Below are positions 34,645 through 44,029 of a DNA stretch of 64,000 nucleotides, one piece after another. Within the stretch, counting starts at the first letter, position 1; each line of letters opens with the position of its first letter. The position numbers and the translations under genes were made by a program. The stretch is from positions 9,223,786-9,287,785 of the forward strand of contig NZ_JAGIOO010000001.1 of the NCBI RefSeq assembly GCF_017876755.1, given 5' to 3'. This DNA comes from Crossiella equi (lineage in GTDB: Bacteria > Actinomycetota > Actinomycetes > Mycobacteriales > Pseudonocardiaceae). Below the pieces are notes generated by a model. That model was given only the letters and a program-made list of their open reading frames with translations, made no database searches and had not been told where the DNA came from.

Positions 34645-35424
34645 ATGAGATCCCGTTTCCTGTCCCGGCGATGGCGTGGCGGGCCGCTGCCCGCCGCCCT
34701 CGCCACCGCGCTGACCGGTGCGGTCAACGGCGTGCGCTGCACCGGCGCGAACCGGGCCCCCGTGGTCGCGCTGACCAGCCCGGCCAACGCCAGCACGCAC
34801 ACCGCACCGGCGGCCATCGAGCTGGCCGCCGAGGCCGGCGACGCCGACGGCACGGTCACCAAGGTGGAGTTCTTCGCCGGGCAGACCCCGATCGGCGTGG
34901 CCACCACCGCGCCCTGGCGGGCCTCCTGGACCGGCGCGCCCGCCGGGGAGCACTCGGTGACCGCGCGGGCCATCGACGACAAGGGCGCCAGCGCGGTGTC
35001 CAGCCCGGTCGCGGTGCGCGTGCTCGGCGCGCCCGCGGTGCTGGCCACCCCCGGCGCGGTGACGGTGTCCACCGTGCTGCTGTCCACACTGGCCGGTTTC
35101 GCCTTCGCCAAGCTGCGTTTCCGGGGCCGGGGCCTGCTGTTCGTGGCGCTGATGGCCGAGCTCGGTCTGCGCGCCTACCGCTTCTCCCTGGCCTGGCCCC
35201 GGATCCGCCCCGGCGGCGGCCCGGTCAACCAGGCCGGGCTGGACTTCTACCGGCGCCTGCGGGCGCGAGCAGGGGCAGGAAAACGTTGCCGAGCAAGGGA
35301 AGTGGGGTACGCACCGGACCACCTCGGGGGAGTGGAGGAACGGTCCCGCCGAGGATATGGGTGTGCTCCTGGAACCGCGTCGGCCGATCGGGGTCCACTG
35401 CCTGCGGCGACGGACGGCCCTTGA
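34645..35424 (+). pseudogene. Composite remnant of a ceb-like operon (secreted enzyme, ABC permease, GH1)
   Basis: One open frame of 259 codons joins pieces of unrelated proteins. After a strong ribosome site (GGAGGAGG) and a signal peptide comes an Ig-like linker domain of secreted glycanases ([12 protein letters not shown] ... [16 protein letters not shown] ... [10 protein letters not shown]). At about 35053-35154 it becomes a carbohydrate ABC permease ([20 protein letters not shown], a MalG/CebG signature). At about 35155-35259 it becomes a GH1 beta-glucosidase ([26 protein letters not shown]). The rest is unrecognised. Permease followed by GH1 next to CebR is the cebEFG-bglC order, so internal deletions that happened to keep the frame are the best explanation. 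No functional product is expected. Confidence 0.75.
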
Positions 35425-35447
35425 CGAGGTGCGGCCGCGAGGTCTAC

Positions 35448-35463
35448 ATGTTAACGCAAACAT
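35448..35463. promoter_or_regulatory. LacI-type dyad before the first GH30 gene
   Basis: ATGTTAACGCAAACAT has matching ATGTT/AACAT ends and a central CG, as in LacI-family operators. It ends 22 bases before the GH30 start and is similar to the ATGTTAGCGCTAAC site upstream of the GH43 gene at the right edge. Confidence 0.5.
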
Positions 35464-35485
35464 CACGTGTTCAACGGAGAACCCG

Positions 35486-37474
35486 ATGATCAGACTCGTC
35501 CGCGTCCTGGCCGCGTCCGCCGTGGCCCTGGCCGCCGTGGCGGTGCCCTCCGCGGCGGCGCAGCCCGCCGCGGTCACCGTCCGGCCCGACCCGTCCTACC
35601 AGCAGGAACCGTTCCAGGGGTGGGGTACGAGCCTGATCTGGTTCGCCAACGCCACCGGTGGCTACCCCGAGCCCATTCGACAGCGGCTGGCCGAGCTGCT
35701 CTTCGGCGAGCAGGGCCTGCGGCTGAACGTGGCCCGGTACAACATCGGCGGCGGCAACGCCCCCGACGTGCCGCCCTACCTGCGGGCGGGCGCGGCCGTG
35801 CCCGGCTGGTGGCGGGCGCCCGCGGGCACCAGCCGGACCGACACCGACTGGTGGCGGCCCGGCGATCCCCGCTTCTTCGACGCCCAGGCCGACCCGCGGC
35901 AGCGCTGGTGGGTGGACCGGATCAAGTCCGCGGTCACCCAGTGGGAGGCCTTCAGCAACTCCCCGCCCTGGTTCCAGACCGTCAGCGGCTACGTCTCCGG
36001 CGGGTTCGACCCGAACACCGACCAACTGCGCACCGACCGGATCGGCGACTTCGCCGCCTACCTCACCCAGGCGATGACCGAACTGGAGCGCGCGCACGGC
36101 ATCCGCTTCGCCACGCTGGACCCGTTCAACGAGCCCAACACCCCGTACTGGCGCACCACCCTCGGCCCCGACGGCAACCCGACCGGCGGCCGGCAGGAGG
36201 GCGCGCACCTGAGCCCGCAGTTGCAGGCCCAGGTGATCCCCGTGGTGGCGGCGGCCCTGCGGGCGGCGCACTCGCGGGCCGTGGTCTCCGCGCCCGACGA
36301 GACCAACCCCGGCATCTTCGCCCAGGACTGGGCCGGGTACCCGGAGGCGGTGCGCGCCCAGGTCGGGCAGTTGAACGTGCACACCTACGGCACCGACCGG
36401 CGCACCTCGGCCCGGGACATCGCCAAGGGCGCGGGCAAGCCGCTGTGGATGAGCGAGGTGGACGGGCACTGGGGGAGCGGGCAGAGCTTCACCAGCATGG
36501 ACCCCGGCCTGGGCATCGCCGAGCGCGTCGTGGACGACCTGCGCGAGCTGGAGCCCCGCACCTGGCAGCTGTGGCAGGCGGTCGAGGACTACAACAACAT
36601 GAAGCCGGGCGGGGAGTCGCCGCAGGGCGCCAACTGGGGCGTGGTGCAGATCCCGTTCGACTGCGGCCCGGCCGACACCCTGGCCACCTGCGCGCCGCGG
36701 ATCAACACCAAGTTCCACACCCTGCGCAACTTCACCCACCACATCCGCCCCGGCGACCGCCTGATCGGCGTGGACACCAGGACCGACGTGGCCGCCGTGC
36801 GCGGGCCGCGGTCCGAGCTCAATGCGGTGGTGCACGTGAACAAGACCGCCGAGGCCCAGCAGGTCACCCTGGACCTGTCGCGGTTCACCGCGGTGTCCCC
36901 GCACGCCAGTGTGCGGCCGGTGGTCACCGATGAGCACGGGGCGCTGGTCGAGGGCAGCCCGATGCGCGTGCGCGACCGCAAGGCCACGCTGACCGTCCCG
37001 GCCCGCTCGGTCACCACGTTCACCGTGCGCGGTGTCAGCGGCGTGCGCACCGACCCCCTGAGCGGCCCGCAGCGCCTGACCGGCGCGCAGAGCGGCAAGT
37101 CCCTTGCCCCCGCAGGCACCGGCCTCGTCCAGCGCACCACCAGCACCACGGCGGCCGACCAGCTCTGGCGGCTGGAACGGCGCACCGGCGGCTACGGCAA
37201 CCGGGCCCAGTTCACCGTGACCAACGCCGCCACCGGTCAGCGCCTGGTCGCCGCCGAGGGCAAACCGGCGCTGGTGGCCCGCGCCGCGGACGGACCCGAG
37301 GCGCGCTGGATCGCCTCCAGCACCGGCGACGGCAGCTGGACCATGGTCAACGCGGGCACCGGCCTGGTGCTGGACGTGACCGGGGAGTCCAGGGAGGACG
37401 GCGCGCCGATCGGGCTCTACCAGCCGACCTCGCGGGACAACCAGCGCTGGACCGCGACGGGAGCGGGACTGTGA
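35486..37474 (+). CDS. Secreted GH30 endo-beta-1,6-galactanase-like enzyme with ricin-type lectin tail
   Basis: A 662-residue secreted enzyme (signal peptide 1-25). The GH30 barrel starts at QGWGTSLIWFAN and has the acid/base Glu216 in LDPFNEPN and the nucleophile Glu324 in LWMSEVDG. The galactanase-like (subfamily 5) pattern NVARYNIGGGN is present. A beta-sandwich side domain follows to about 530. The last about 125 residues (DQLWRLERR ... DNQRWTATG) are a ricin B-type beta-trefoil. Enzymes of this type cut beta-1,6-galactan side chains of arabinogalactan. The ATG at 35486 has GGAGA upstream. It is followed, convergently, by a GH43 galactanase remnant and then a second GH30. Confidence 0.85.
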   Translation: MIRLVRVLAASAVALAAVAVPSAAAQPAAVTVRPDPSYQQEPFQGWGTSLIWFANATGGYPEPIRQRLAELLFGEQGLRLNVARYNIGGGNAPDVPPYLRAGAAVPGWWRAPAGTSRTDTDWWRPGDPRFFDAQADPRQRWWVDRIKSAVTQWEAFSNSPPWFQTVSGYVSGGFDPNTDQLRTDRIGDFAAYLTQAMTELERAHGIRFATLDPFNEPNTPYWRTTLGPDGNPTGGRQEGAHLSPQLQAQVIPVVAAALRAAHSRAVVSAPDETNPGIFAQDWAGYPEAVRAQVGQLNVHTYGTDRRTSARDIAKGAGKPLWMSEVDGHWGSGQSFTSMDPGLGIAERVVDDLRELEPRTWQLWQAVEDYNNMKPGGESPQGANWGVVQIPFDCGPADTLATCAPRINTKFHTLRNFTHHIRPGDRLIGVDTRTDVAAVRGPRSELNAVVHVNKTAEAQQVTLDLSRFTAVSPHASVRPVVTDEHGALVEGSPMRVRDRKATLTVPARSVTTFTVRGVSGVRTDPLSGPQRLTGAQSGKSLAPAGTGLVQRTTSTTAADQLWRLERRTGGYGNRAQFTVTNAATGQRLVAAEGKPALVARAADGPEARWIASSTGDGSWTMVNAGTGLVLDVTGESREDGAPIGLYQPTSRDNQRWTATGAGL

Positions 37475-37478
37475 ACGC

Positions 37479-37930
37479 TCACCTCGGCGAGCTCTCCGTG
37501 AGCACGACCTCGGTCGGCAGCCGGCGCACCTGGCACCAGACCGGCCTCTCTCCTTGTGCATCCACATCACGAACTGCCGGGTGGCGCTGTTGTAGACCAC
37601 CTTCGGCCGCTCGATCCTGGCTCAGCCCAGCTCGGCGGCCGACTCCCGGGTGAGCACGTGGTTGCGGAACTCCCAGCGCCTGAGGTCCGTGGACCGGTAG
37701 ACCGACACCGCCTTGAAGCTGTTGTCCGGGTTGCGGTTCTCGCCGAACCAGTAGTAGCGCGGGCCGATCTTGGTCATGCCGCCGCCGTGGGCGTGCACGG
37801 GGCTGCCCGCGGTGTCGGTGAACTGGGTCCCGTTGGTCACCGTGATCGGCGTGGCCTGCGCGGCGGTGCCGCCGAGCAGCGCGAGGACGAGGAGGAGCAG
37901 GGACAGCACGGTGCCACGCCGTTGTGGCAT
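37479..37930 (-). pseudogene. Broken GH43 exo-beta-1,3-galactanase-like gene
   Basis: From the ATG at 37930 the frame gives a signal peptide and then ITVTNGTQFTDTAGSPVHAH, MTKIGPRYYWFGENRNPDNS and YRSTDLRRWEFRNHVLT, the N terminus of GH43 galactan 1,3-beta-galactosidases. An in-frame TGA at 37622-37624 interrupts it; beyond it the same frame continues ARIERPKVVYNSATRQFVM. At about 37560 this gives way, in another frame, to a short tail ending LPTEVVLTESSPR. A nonsense codon plus deletion of most of the catalytic domain make it a pseudogene. Confidence 0.8.
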
Positions 37931-38005
37931 GGTGGTTCTCCTTCCACGTGGGTGGTCCACCCGGCGCTACGAGCCGATGGCCGGGCACGACAGCGACGAT
38001 CGTCG

Positions 38006-38019
38006 TCGAATCCGTTCGA
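38006..38019. promoter_or_regulatory. Weak LacI-like dyad before the second GH30 gene
   Basis: TCGAATCCGTTCGA keeps the TCGAA/TTCGA arms of the operator at 49087-49100 (TCGAAGCGCTTCGA) but has a different centre. It lies 80 bases before the GH30 start; just before it is a perfect CGACGATCGTCG palindrome (37994-38005). Confidence 0.35.
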
Positions 38020-38098
38020 CGCCGGATCCCTTGCCGGCGAACTCAGAAAGCGCGTTCCTCAAGTGGTGTCGCAGCCGAGCACCGAAACGGGAGGTTCC

Positions 38099-39559
38099 AT
38101 GATCAGCCGTCGGACCGTACTGCGCGGCGTCGCCGCGGCCACCGCGGGCAGTGTCCTGCTCCCCGGCCTGGCCCAGGCCGACACCACCGTGTCCGTGGAC
38201 CCGGGCGCCGACCATGGGCGCTGGGAGGGCTGGGGCACCTCGCTGGCCTGGTGGGCGAACGTCTTCGGCGACCGCGCGGACTTCGCCGACCTGTGGTTCA
38301 CCACGAAGCAGGTGACCTACCGGGGAACCGCGCTGCCCGGGCTGGGACTGAACATCGCCCGCTACAACCTCGGCGCGTGCAGCTGGAACACCGTGGCCAG
38401 CGCGAAGATGGCGGTCTCGCCGAACATCCCGCGGTTCAAGCAGATCGAGGGCTTCTGGCAGGACTGGCGGGACGAGGACCCGGCCTCGGCGGCGTGGAAG
38501 TGGTCGGCCGATGCCCAGCAGCGCGCGGCGCTGGTGCACGCGACCCGGCGCGGTGCGATCAGCGAGCTGTTCGCCAACTCGCCGATGTGGTGGATGTGCG
38601 CCAACCACAACCCCTCCGGCGCGGCCGACGGCGGCAACAACCTCCAGTCCTGGAACCACCGCCAGCACGCCGCCCACCTGGCCGAGGTGGCCCGGCGCGC
38701 CCGCGACCACTGGGGCGTGCGCTTCGCCACCGTGGACCCGTTCAACGAGCCGTCCTCGAACTGGTGGCGGGCTGACGGCAGGCAGGAGGGCTGCCACATC
38801 GACGCCACCACCCAGCGCAGCGTGCTGCGGCACCTGCGGACCGAACTGGACCGGCGGGGCCTGTCCGGCACCCGGGTCTCGGCCTCCGACGAGACCAGCT
38901 ACGACCTGGCCCGCACCACCTGGAACAGCTTCGACGCCGCCACCAAGGCCCTCGTGGACCAGGTGAACGTGCACGGCTACCAGGGCGCGGGCGGGCGGCG
39001 GGACCTGCTCGGCCAGGAGGTGCGGGCCGCCGGGAAGGTGCTGTGGAACTCCGAGACCGGCGAACGCGACGGCACCGGCCTGACCATGGCGCGCAACCTG
39101 TGCTTGGACTTCCGCCACCTGCACCCGACCGCCTGGTGCTACTGGCAGGTGATGGACCCGACCCCGGACTGGGCGCTGATCGCCTACGACCCGGACACCC
39201 TGCAACCGGGCGCGGTGCAGACCAAGCTCTACGTGCTGGCCCAGTTCACCCGGCACATCCGGCCCGGCATGCGGATCATCGGCGCGGCCGCCGACACCGC
39301 GGTGGCCGCCTACGACCCGACCGCCCGCCGCCTGGTCCTGGTGGCGGTCAACCCGGGGCCGGCCCAGACCATCACCTTCGACCTGTCCCGCTTCCGCAGC
39401 CTGCCGGCCGGGCCGATCCCGCGCTGGTCCACGCACACCTCCGGCGGGGGCGACCGGTACGCGCACCGCGTGGACATCCGCCTGGACGGCAGGCTGCTCC
39501 GCGCCCCCTTCGCCGCCGGGGCGGTGCAGACCTTCCAGCTGGACGGGGTGGGGGTGTAG
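38099..39559 (+). CDS. Secreted GH30 endo-beta-1,6-galactanase-like enzyme
   Basis: A 486-residue enzyme with a twin-arginine type signal (SRRTVLRGVAAA). The barrel contains WEGWGTSLAWWANVFG, LNIARYNLGACSW, the acid/base Glu217 in VDPFNEPS and the nucleophile Glu319 in WNSETGE, followed by a C-terminal beta-sandwich. The pattern matches GH30 subfamily 5 galactanases. It is a paralogue of the GH30 at 35486 but lacks the lectin tail. With the broken beta-1,3-galactanase between them, the cluster points to type II arabinogalactan as substrate. Start ATG 38099 is preceded by GGGAGG. Confidence 0.86.
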   Translation: MISRRTVLRGVAAATAGSVLLPGLAQADTTVSVDPGADHGRWEGWGTSLAWWANVFGDRADFADLWFTTKQVTYRGTALPGLGLNIARYNLGACSWNTVASAKMAVSPNIPRFKQIEGFWQDWRDEDPASAAWKWSADAQQRAALVHATRRGAISELFANSPMWWMCANHNPSGAADGGNNLQSWNHRQHAAHLAEVARRARDHWGVRFATVDPFNEPSSNWWRADGRQEGCHIDATTQRSVLRHLRTELDRRGLSGTRVSASDETSYDLARTTWNSFDAATKALVDQVNVHGYQGAGGRRDLLGQEVRAAGKVLWNSETGERDGTGLTMARNLCLDFRHLHPTAWCYWQVMDPTPDWALIAYDPDTLQPGAVQTKLYVLAQFTRHIRPGMRIIGAAADTAVAAYDPTARRLVLVAVNPGPAQTITFDLSRFRSLPAGPIPRWSTHTSGGGDRYAHRVDIRLDGRLLRAPFAAGAVQTFQLDGVGV

Positions 39560-39572
39560 CGCCGGGGCGGGA

Positions 39573-39830
39573 TCAGCGCAGGCGCGCGGCCAGGCCGATG
39601 CGCTGGTCCCGCAACGCCCGGGCCACCACGCGGGCGATCTGCTCGGCACCGACCCGCACGTGGCTCAGCCGGTGCAGGTCGATCACCGGCACCCCGGCGG
39701 CGGTGGGCGGCCGCGCGGGTCTCGGCCAGGAGGCCCCGGTTGGCGACCGCGGTGATGCCGCTGCCGCGGATCGCGGCCACCGGGATGAGCGGCACCGGGG
39801 GCCGACGTGCCACGGGCAGCAGGCCGGGAA
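39573..39830 (-). pseudogene. Unrecognised degraded coding remnant
   Basis: The minus strand reads protein-like in two frames: VPLIPVAAIRGSGITAVANR near 39780 and, after a frame change at about 39710, AGVPVIDLHRLSHVRVGAEQ then IARVVARALRDQRIG, ending in a stop at 39573. The PVIDL and GA--IARV-A-A pattern recalls the end of SGNH-type esterases, but the match is too weak to name. The remaining bases up to the GH12 gene hold an operator (39999) and otherwise nothing clear. Confidence 0.3.
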
Positions 39831-39998
39831 CGCTGCTGTGAACGCTAACTCGGTCTGCTTCGGACCGTCAACGCTTCGATCAGGGGGCGGAGCACGCGCA
39901 AGAGCCGGGCGGACCTTGCGAAGAACGCGACAAAGCGCTTACGTTGCAAGGAAATTCACGGATTGCCGGGTACGCACGTTGGTTCGACGGAATTCGAG

Positions 39999-40012
39999 TC
40001 GAAACGCTTCGA
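39999..40012. promoter_or_regulatory. LacI-type operator before the GH12 gene
   Basis: TCGAAACGCTTCGA differs by one base from the perfect palindrome TCGAAGCGCTTCGA found before the ABC/GH31 operon (49087). Flanking GAATTCGA and TCGAATTC extend the symmetry. It lies 73 bases before the GH12 start. Confidence 0.65.
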
Positions 40013-40085
40013 ATTCATCCGCTGGGAACGGCTGGCTCCTGTGAGTGAACGTGCACAGTTCAACGACGACGGAGGAGAGTGGCGC

Positions 40086-40775
40086 ATGAGGAAATCGGTT
40101 CGTCTGCTGACGATGCTCAGCCTGGCCCTGGCCGCACTGCTGGCCAGCACACCGGTGGCCAGCGCGGCCGCGTGGAGCTCCTCGGACCGGTGGGGCGCCT
40201 GGAACAACGGCGGCTACACCGTCCGGAACAACATCTGGGGCAGTGGCCACGGCCCGCAGTCGATCTGGGCCAACTCCTACAGCAACTGGGGGGTGTGGGC
40301 CGACCACCCCAACACCGGTGGCGTGAAGTCCTACCCGCACGCCAGCAAGCTGGTCAACCGGCGGCTCAGCCAGGTGGGCAGCCTGCGCAGCAGCTTCAAC
40401 GTGAACGTGCCCAGCGCCGGGTCCTACGCCACCGCCTACGACATCTGGTGCGACGGCCACGCCTACGAGATCATGCTGTGGGTGAACTGGGCGGGCGCGG
40501 TCGGCCCGATCGGCACGCACCAGGCCACCACCACGGTCGGCGGGCACACCTGGGACGTCTACCGCGGCTCCAACGGCTCGAACGCGGTCTTCTCCTTCCT
40601 GCGGCGGGGCCACACCAGCGCGGGCACGGTGGACATCAAGGCCGTGCTGGACTGGATCCGCAACCGCAACTGGTTCGGTGACGTGACCGTCAGCGACGTG
40701 CAGTTCGGCTACGAGATCACCTCCTCCCGCGGCGGGCTCAACTTCACCACCAACAGCTACTCGGTCACCGGCTGA
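40086..40775 (+). CDS. Secreted GH12 endoglucanase / xyloglucanase
   Basis: A 229-residue secreted enzyme consisting of a signal peptide (cleaved near residue 28, ASAAAW) and one GH12 jelly-roll domain with no binding module. The nucleophile Glu128 is in YEIMLWVNW and the acid/base Glu210 in FGYEIT. GH12 enzymes cut cellulose or xyloglucan backbones. The LacI-type operator upstream is nearly identical to that of the operon with a GH31 alpha-xylosidase-like enzyme, so xyloglucan is the more likely substrate. RBS GGAGGAG precedes the ATG by about 9 bases. Confidence 0.9.
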   Translation: MRKSVRLLTMLSLALAALLASTPVASAAAWSSSDRWGAWNNGGYTVRNNIWGSGHGPQSIWANSYSNWGVWADHPNTGGVKSYPHASKLVNRRLSQVGSLRSSFNVNVPSAGSYATAYDIWCDGHAYEIMLWVNWAGAVGPIGTHQATTTVGGHTWDVYRGSNGSNAVFSFLRRGHTSAGTVDIKAVLDWIRNRNWFGDVTVSDVQFGYEITSSRGGLNFTTNSYSVTG

Positions 40776-40837
40776 CCGGAGCAGCGCTCCTGCGCCGAAG
40801 CAGGCCGGATCCGTTTCCCCCTCGATCACCGGGCGGT

Positions 40838-43800
40838 GTGATGCTGTTCAGACAACGGGCTCACCGATGGCTGGGACTTCTGGCGGGCTGCCTGCTCGCC
40901 ACCGGCGCGCTCACCGCACCGGCCGGGGCGCGGGCCGAGGCTGCCGAAGGCGTCCAGGACACCGGGCGGTCGGTCGGCTTCACCGACGGGTGGCGGTTCG
41001 CCCTGGTGAACACCACCGGTGCGGACGCCGCCCAGCCGGATCCGCGCAGTCCGCTGTGGCGGGACGTCCGCCTGCCACACGACTGGAGCATCGGGCTCAA
41101 CCCGGTGCAGGGCGCGCACACCACCTCGGGCACCGCCTTCCTGCCCGGCGGCCTGGGCTGGTACCGCAAGACCTTCCGGCTGCCGAAGGCGATGGCCGGC
41201 AAGAAGCTCTCCCTGGAGTTCGACGGCGTCTACATGGACTCCGAGGTCCACCTCAACGGCGTCCTGCTCGGCCACCACCCTTACGGCTACACCGGTTTCG
41301 CCTACGACATCTCCCGGCACGCGCACACCGACGGCACCCCGGACGTGCTGACCGTGAAGGTCCGCAACCAGGTGCCCAGCAGTCGATGGTTCTCCGGCAG
41401 CGGAATCTACCGCGACGTGCGCCTGGTGGTCACCGGCCCCGTGCACACCACCCGGCACGGGGTCACCGTGACCACGCCCGAGCTGGCCCGCACCCTCGGC
41501 TCCGGGTATGCCACCGTGCGCGTGCAGACCGCCGCGGTCAGCGAGCACGACCCGGCCCAGGCCGAGGTGGTGAGCACGGTGCGGGACCCGGCCGGGCGGG
41601 TCGTGGGCACCGGCTCGGCCCGCGCCGAGCTGGGCGCGCAACCGCGCACCGCCACCGCCGAGGTGCGGGTGGAACGGCCGGAGCTGTGGTCGGTGGAGCG
41701 GCCGAACCTGTACACGGTGGACACCGAGATCCGGGTGGGCGGTCAGCTCGTGGACCGGGTGCGCACCCGCACCGGCATCCGGCACTTCGAGTTCCACCCG
41801 GATCACGGCTTCTCCCTCAACGGTGTGGAGACCAAGCTCCAGGGCGTCAACCTGCACCACGACCTGGGCGCGCTCGGCTCCGCGGTCAACGCGGACGCGG
41901 TTCTCCGGCAGCTGCGGATCATGAAGAGCATGGGCGTGAACGCCGTGCGCACCTCGCACAACCCGCCCGCGCCGGAGTTCGTGCGGGCCTGCGAGGAACT
42001 GGGCCTGCTGCTGCAGATCGAGGCCTTCGACACCTGGCGCACGCCCAAGACACCGCACGACTACGGCCGCTTCTTCGACGCGCACAGCAGCGCCGACATC
42101 CGCGAGATGGTGCACGCGGCCAAGAACTCCCCGTCGGTGGTGATGTGGTCCATCGGCAACGAGATCCACGACACCACCCTGCCGATCGGGGTGCCGATCG
42201 CCAGGCGGCTGATCGCGGACGTGCGCGCGGTGGACCCCACCCGGCCGATCGTGATGGGCTCGGACAAGTACCGCCGGCTGCCCGCCGCCGGCTCCCCGCA
42301 GGACGAGATCCTCAAGCTGCTCGACGGGGTGGGCCTGAACTACAACACCGCGGCCTCCATCGACGAGCTGCACGCCCGCTACCCCAGCAAGTTCCTGTTC
42401 GAGAGCGAGTCCTCCTCCTCGACCTCGACCCGCGGCTACTACCAGGACCCCGAACAGCTCAACACCGGCGAGAACCACTCGCCGGGCCGGCGGAACACCT
42501 CCTCCCACGACAACAACCTGGAGACCTGGACCTACAGCGGCGAGTACGGGCTGAAGAAGGACCGCGACCGCAGGTGGTTCGCCGGGCAGTTCCTCTGGAC
42601 CGGCATCGACTACCTGGGCGAGCCCACGCCCTACGACGTGTTCCCGGTGAAGTCCTCCTTCTTCGGCGCGGTGGACACCGCCGGGTTCCCCAAGGACTTC
42701 TACCACCTGTTCCGCAGCCAGTGGAGCAGTGAGCCGATGGTGCACCTGCTGCCGGTGAACTGGACCGACCACAGGCCGGGCGCGCCGGTCTCGGTGTGGG
42801 CCTACAGCAACGCCGACACCGTCGAGCTCTTCCTCAACGGCAGGTCGCTGGGGGAGCGGAAGTTCGACACCAAGACCACCACCCACGGCACCCGCTACCT
42901 GGAGACCACCGAAGCCAGCGGTGACGACAAGACGGTCACCACCGGCCGTTTCCCGGGCAGCTACACCAGTCCCAACGGCAGCGCGGGCAAGCTGCACCTC
43001 ACCTGGCAGGTGCCGTTCCAACCGGGCACGCTCACCGCGGTGGCCAAGCGCGGTGGCGTGGAGGTGGCCCGCGACGAGCTGGCCACCGCGGGCGCCCCGC
43101 ACGCGATCAGGCTGACCCCCGACCGCCGGCACACCCCGGCCGACGGCGACTCGCTCACCTTCGTCACCGCCGAGGTGGTCGACCGGACCGGTGTGGTGGT
43201 GCCGGGCGCGGACACGGCGCTGTCCTTCCAGGTGGAGGGCGGCACCCTGGCCGGACTGGACAACGGACGCCAGGAGAGCGCGGAGAACTACCAGTCCCGG
43301 ACCCGGACCGCCTTTCACGGCAAGGCCCTGGCGATCGTCCGCGCCGGAACGAACTCGCGCACCCTGCGGCTCACCGCGACCGCCCCCGGCCTGCGCCCAG
43401 GCACCGCGACGATCCAGACCACCGGCGCCCGCCCTGGCCCCGCCGCGCCGGAACCCGCCGCGCCGGAACCCACCGCGCCGGAACCCACCGCGCCGGAACC
43501 CACCGCCTCAGCCGAACTCGCGCCCGCCGCCGCACCCCTTGCGGACGCCAGCTACTCCGGCGCCCGGGACACGATCCCGGCCATGATGCTCGACGGCAAC
43601 CCCGCCACGGCCTGGTCCAACTCCTACCGCAAGCGCGCCACCGCCCTGCTACCCGAGGTGAGCCGGGCACACGCCGCGGCCTGGGTGTCGGTCTCCGGCC
43701 TGGGGGACGGCCCGATCGGCTCCGTGCAGGCCACCTTCACCGCCGACGCCGGCCACGCCCTGCCCGCGAGCGTCCAGGTGGCCTCCTGGGACGGACGGGC

Positions 43801-43972
43801 GTTCGTACCGGTCCGCAATCAGCAGATCACCTGGGCGACGCAGTCCGGGCAGCCGACCCGGATCACCTTCGACCGGGTGCGCACCGACCGGATCCGGCTG
43901 GAGCTGACCAGCCGCGCACCGGGCACCGGCCACGGGTTCCTCCGGATCGCGGAACTGACCACGGGGAGGTAG
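40838..43972 (+). CDS. Secreted GH2 beta-galactosidase with discoidin-like tail
   Basis: A 1044-residue secreted enzyme (signal 1-35). The jelly-roll domain includes RLPHDWSIG and NGVLLGHHPYGYTGF, followed by an Ig-like domain, then the TIM barrel with LQGVNLHHD, RTSHNPP, the acid/base Glu442 in SIGNEIHD and the nucleophile, probably Glu524, in FESESSSS. Further beta domains follow, then a Pro-Glu-Thr linker made of 15-base repeats (about 867-892) and a C-terminal discoidin-like (F5/8) domain. Architecture fits family 2 beta-galactosidases that trim galactans or xyloglucan side chains. Start is GTG 40838 or the adjacent ATG. Confidence 0.87.
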   Translation: MMLFRQRAHRWLGLLAGCLLATGALTAPAGARAEAAEGVQDTGRSVGFTDGWRFALVNTTGADAAQPDPRSPLWRDVRLPHDWSIGLNPVQGAHTTSGTAFLPGGLGWYRKTFRLPKAMAGKKLSLEFDGVYMDSEVHLNGVLLGHHPYGYTGFAYDISRHAHTDGTPDVLTVKVRNQVPSSRWFSGSGIYRDVRLVVTGPVHTTRHGVTVTTPELARTLGSGYATVRVQTAAVSEHDPAQAEVVSTVRDPAGRVVGTGSARAELGAQPRTATAEVRVERPELWSVERPNLYTVDTEIRVGGQLVDRVRTRTGIRHFEFHPDHGFSLNGVETKLQGVNLHHDLGALGSAVNADAVLRQLRIMKSMGVNAVRTSHNPPAPEFVRACEELGLLLQIEAFDTWRTPKTPHDYGRFFDAHSSADIREMVHAAKNSPSVVMWSIGNEIHDTTLPIGVPIARRLIADVRAVDPTRPIVMGSDKYRRLPAAGSPQDEILKLLDGVGLNYNTAASIDELHARYPSKFLFESESSSSTSTRGYYQDPEQLNTGENHSPGRRNTSSHDNNLETWTYSGEYGLKKDRDRRWFAGQFLWTGIDYLGEPTPYDVFPVKSSFFGAVDTAGFPKDFYHLFRSQWSSEPMVHLLPVNWTDHRPGAPVSVWAYSNADTVELFLNGRSLGERKFDTKTTTHGTRYLETTEASGDDKTVTTGRFPGSYTSPNGSAGKLHLTWQVPFQPGTLTAVAKRGGVEVARDELATAGAPHAIRLTPDRRHTPADGDSLTFVTAEVVDRTGVVVPGADTALSFQVEGGTLAGLDNGRQESAENYQSRTRTAFHGKALAIVRAGTNSRTLRLTATAPGLRPGTATIQTTGARPGPAAPEPAAPEPTAPEPTAPEPTASAELAPAAAPLADASYSGARDTIPAMMLDGNPATAWSNSYRKRATALLPEVSRAHAAAWVSVSGLGDGPIGSVQATFTADAGHALPASVQVASWDGRAFVPVRNQQITWATQSGQPTRITFDRVRTDRIRLELTSRAPGTGHGFLRIAELTTGR
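43444..43503 (+). repeat. Four 15-base tandem repeats encoding the linker
   Basis: Four nearly identical copies of CGCGCCGGAACCC(A/G)C encode AAPEP/TAPEP units in the GH2 protein. Such repeats change length easily, so linker length probably varies between strains. Confidence 0.85.
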
Positions 43973-44029
43973 TCCGAGGTACCCCCACTTGGTGTGTGGG
44001 AGCCCCGCGACCTGCCCGTCGGGGCCCAG

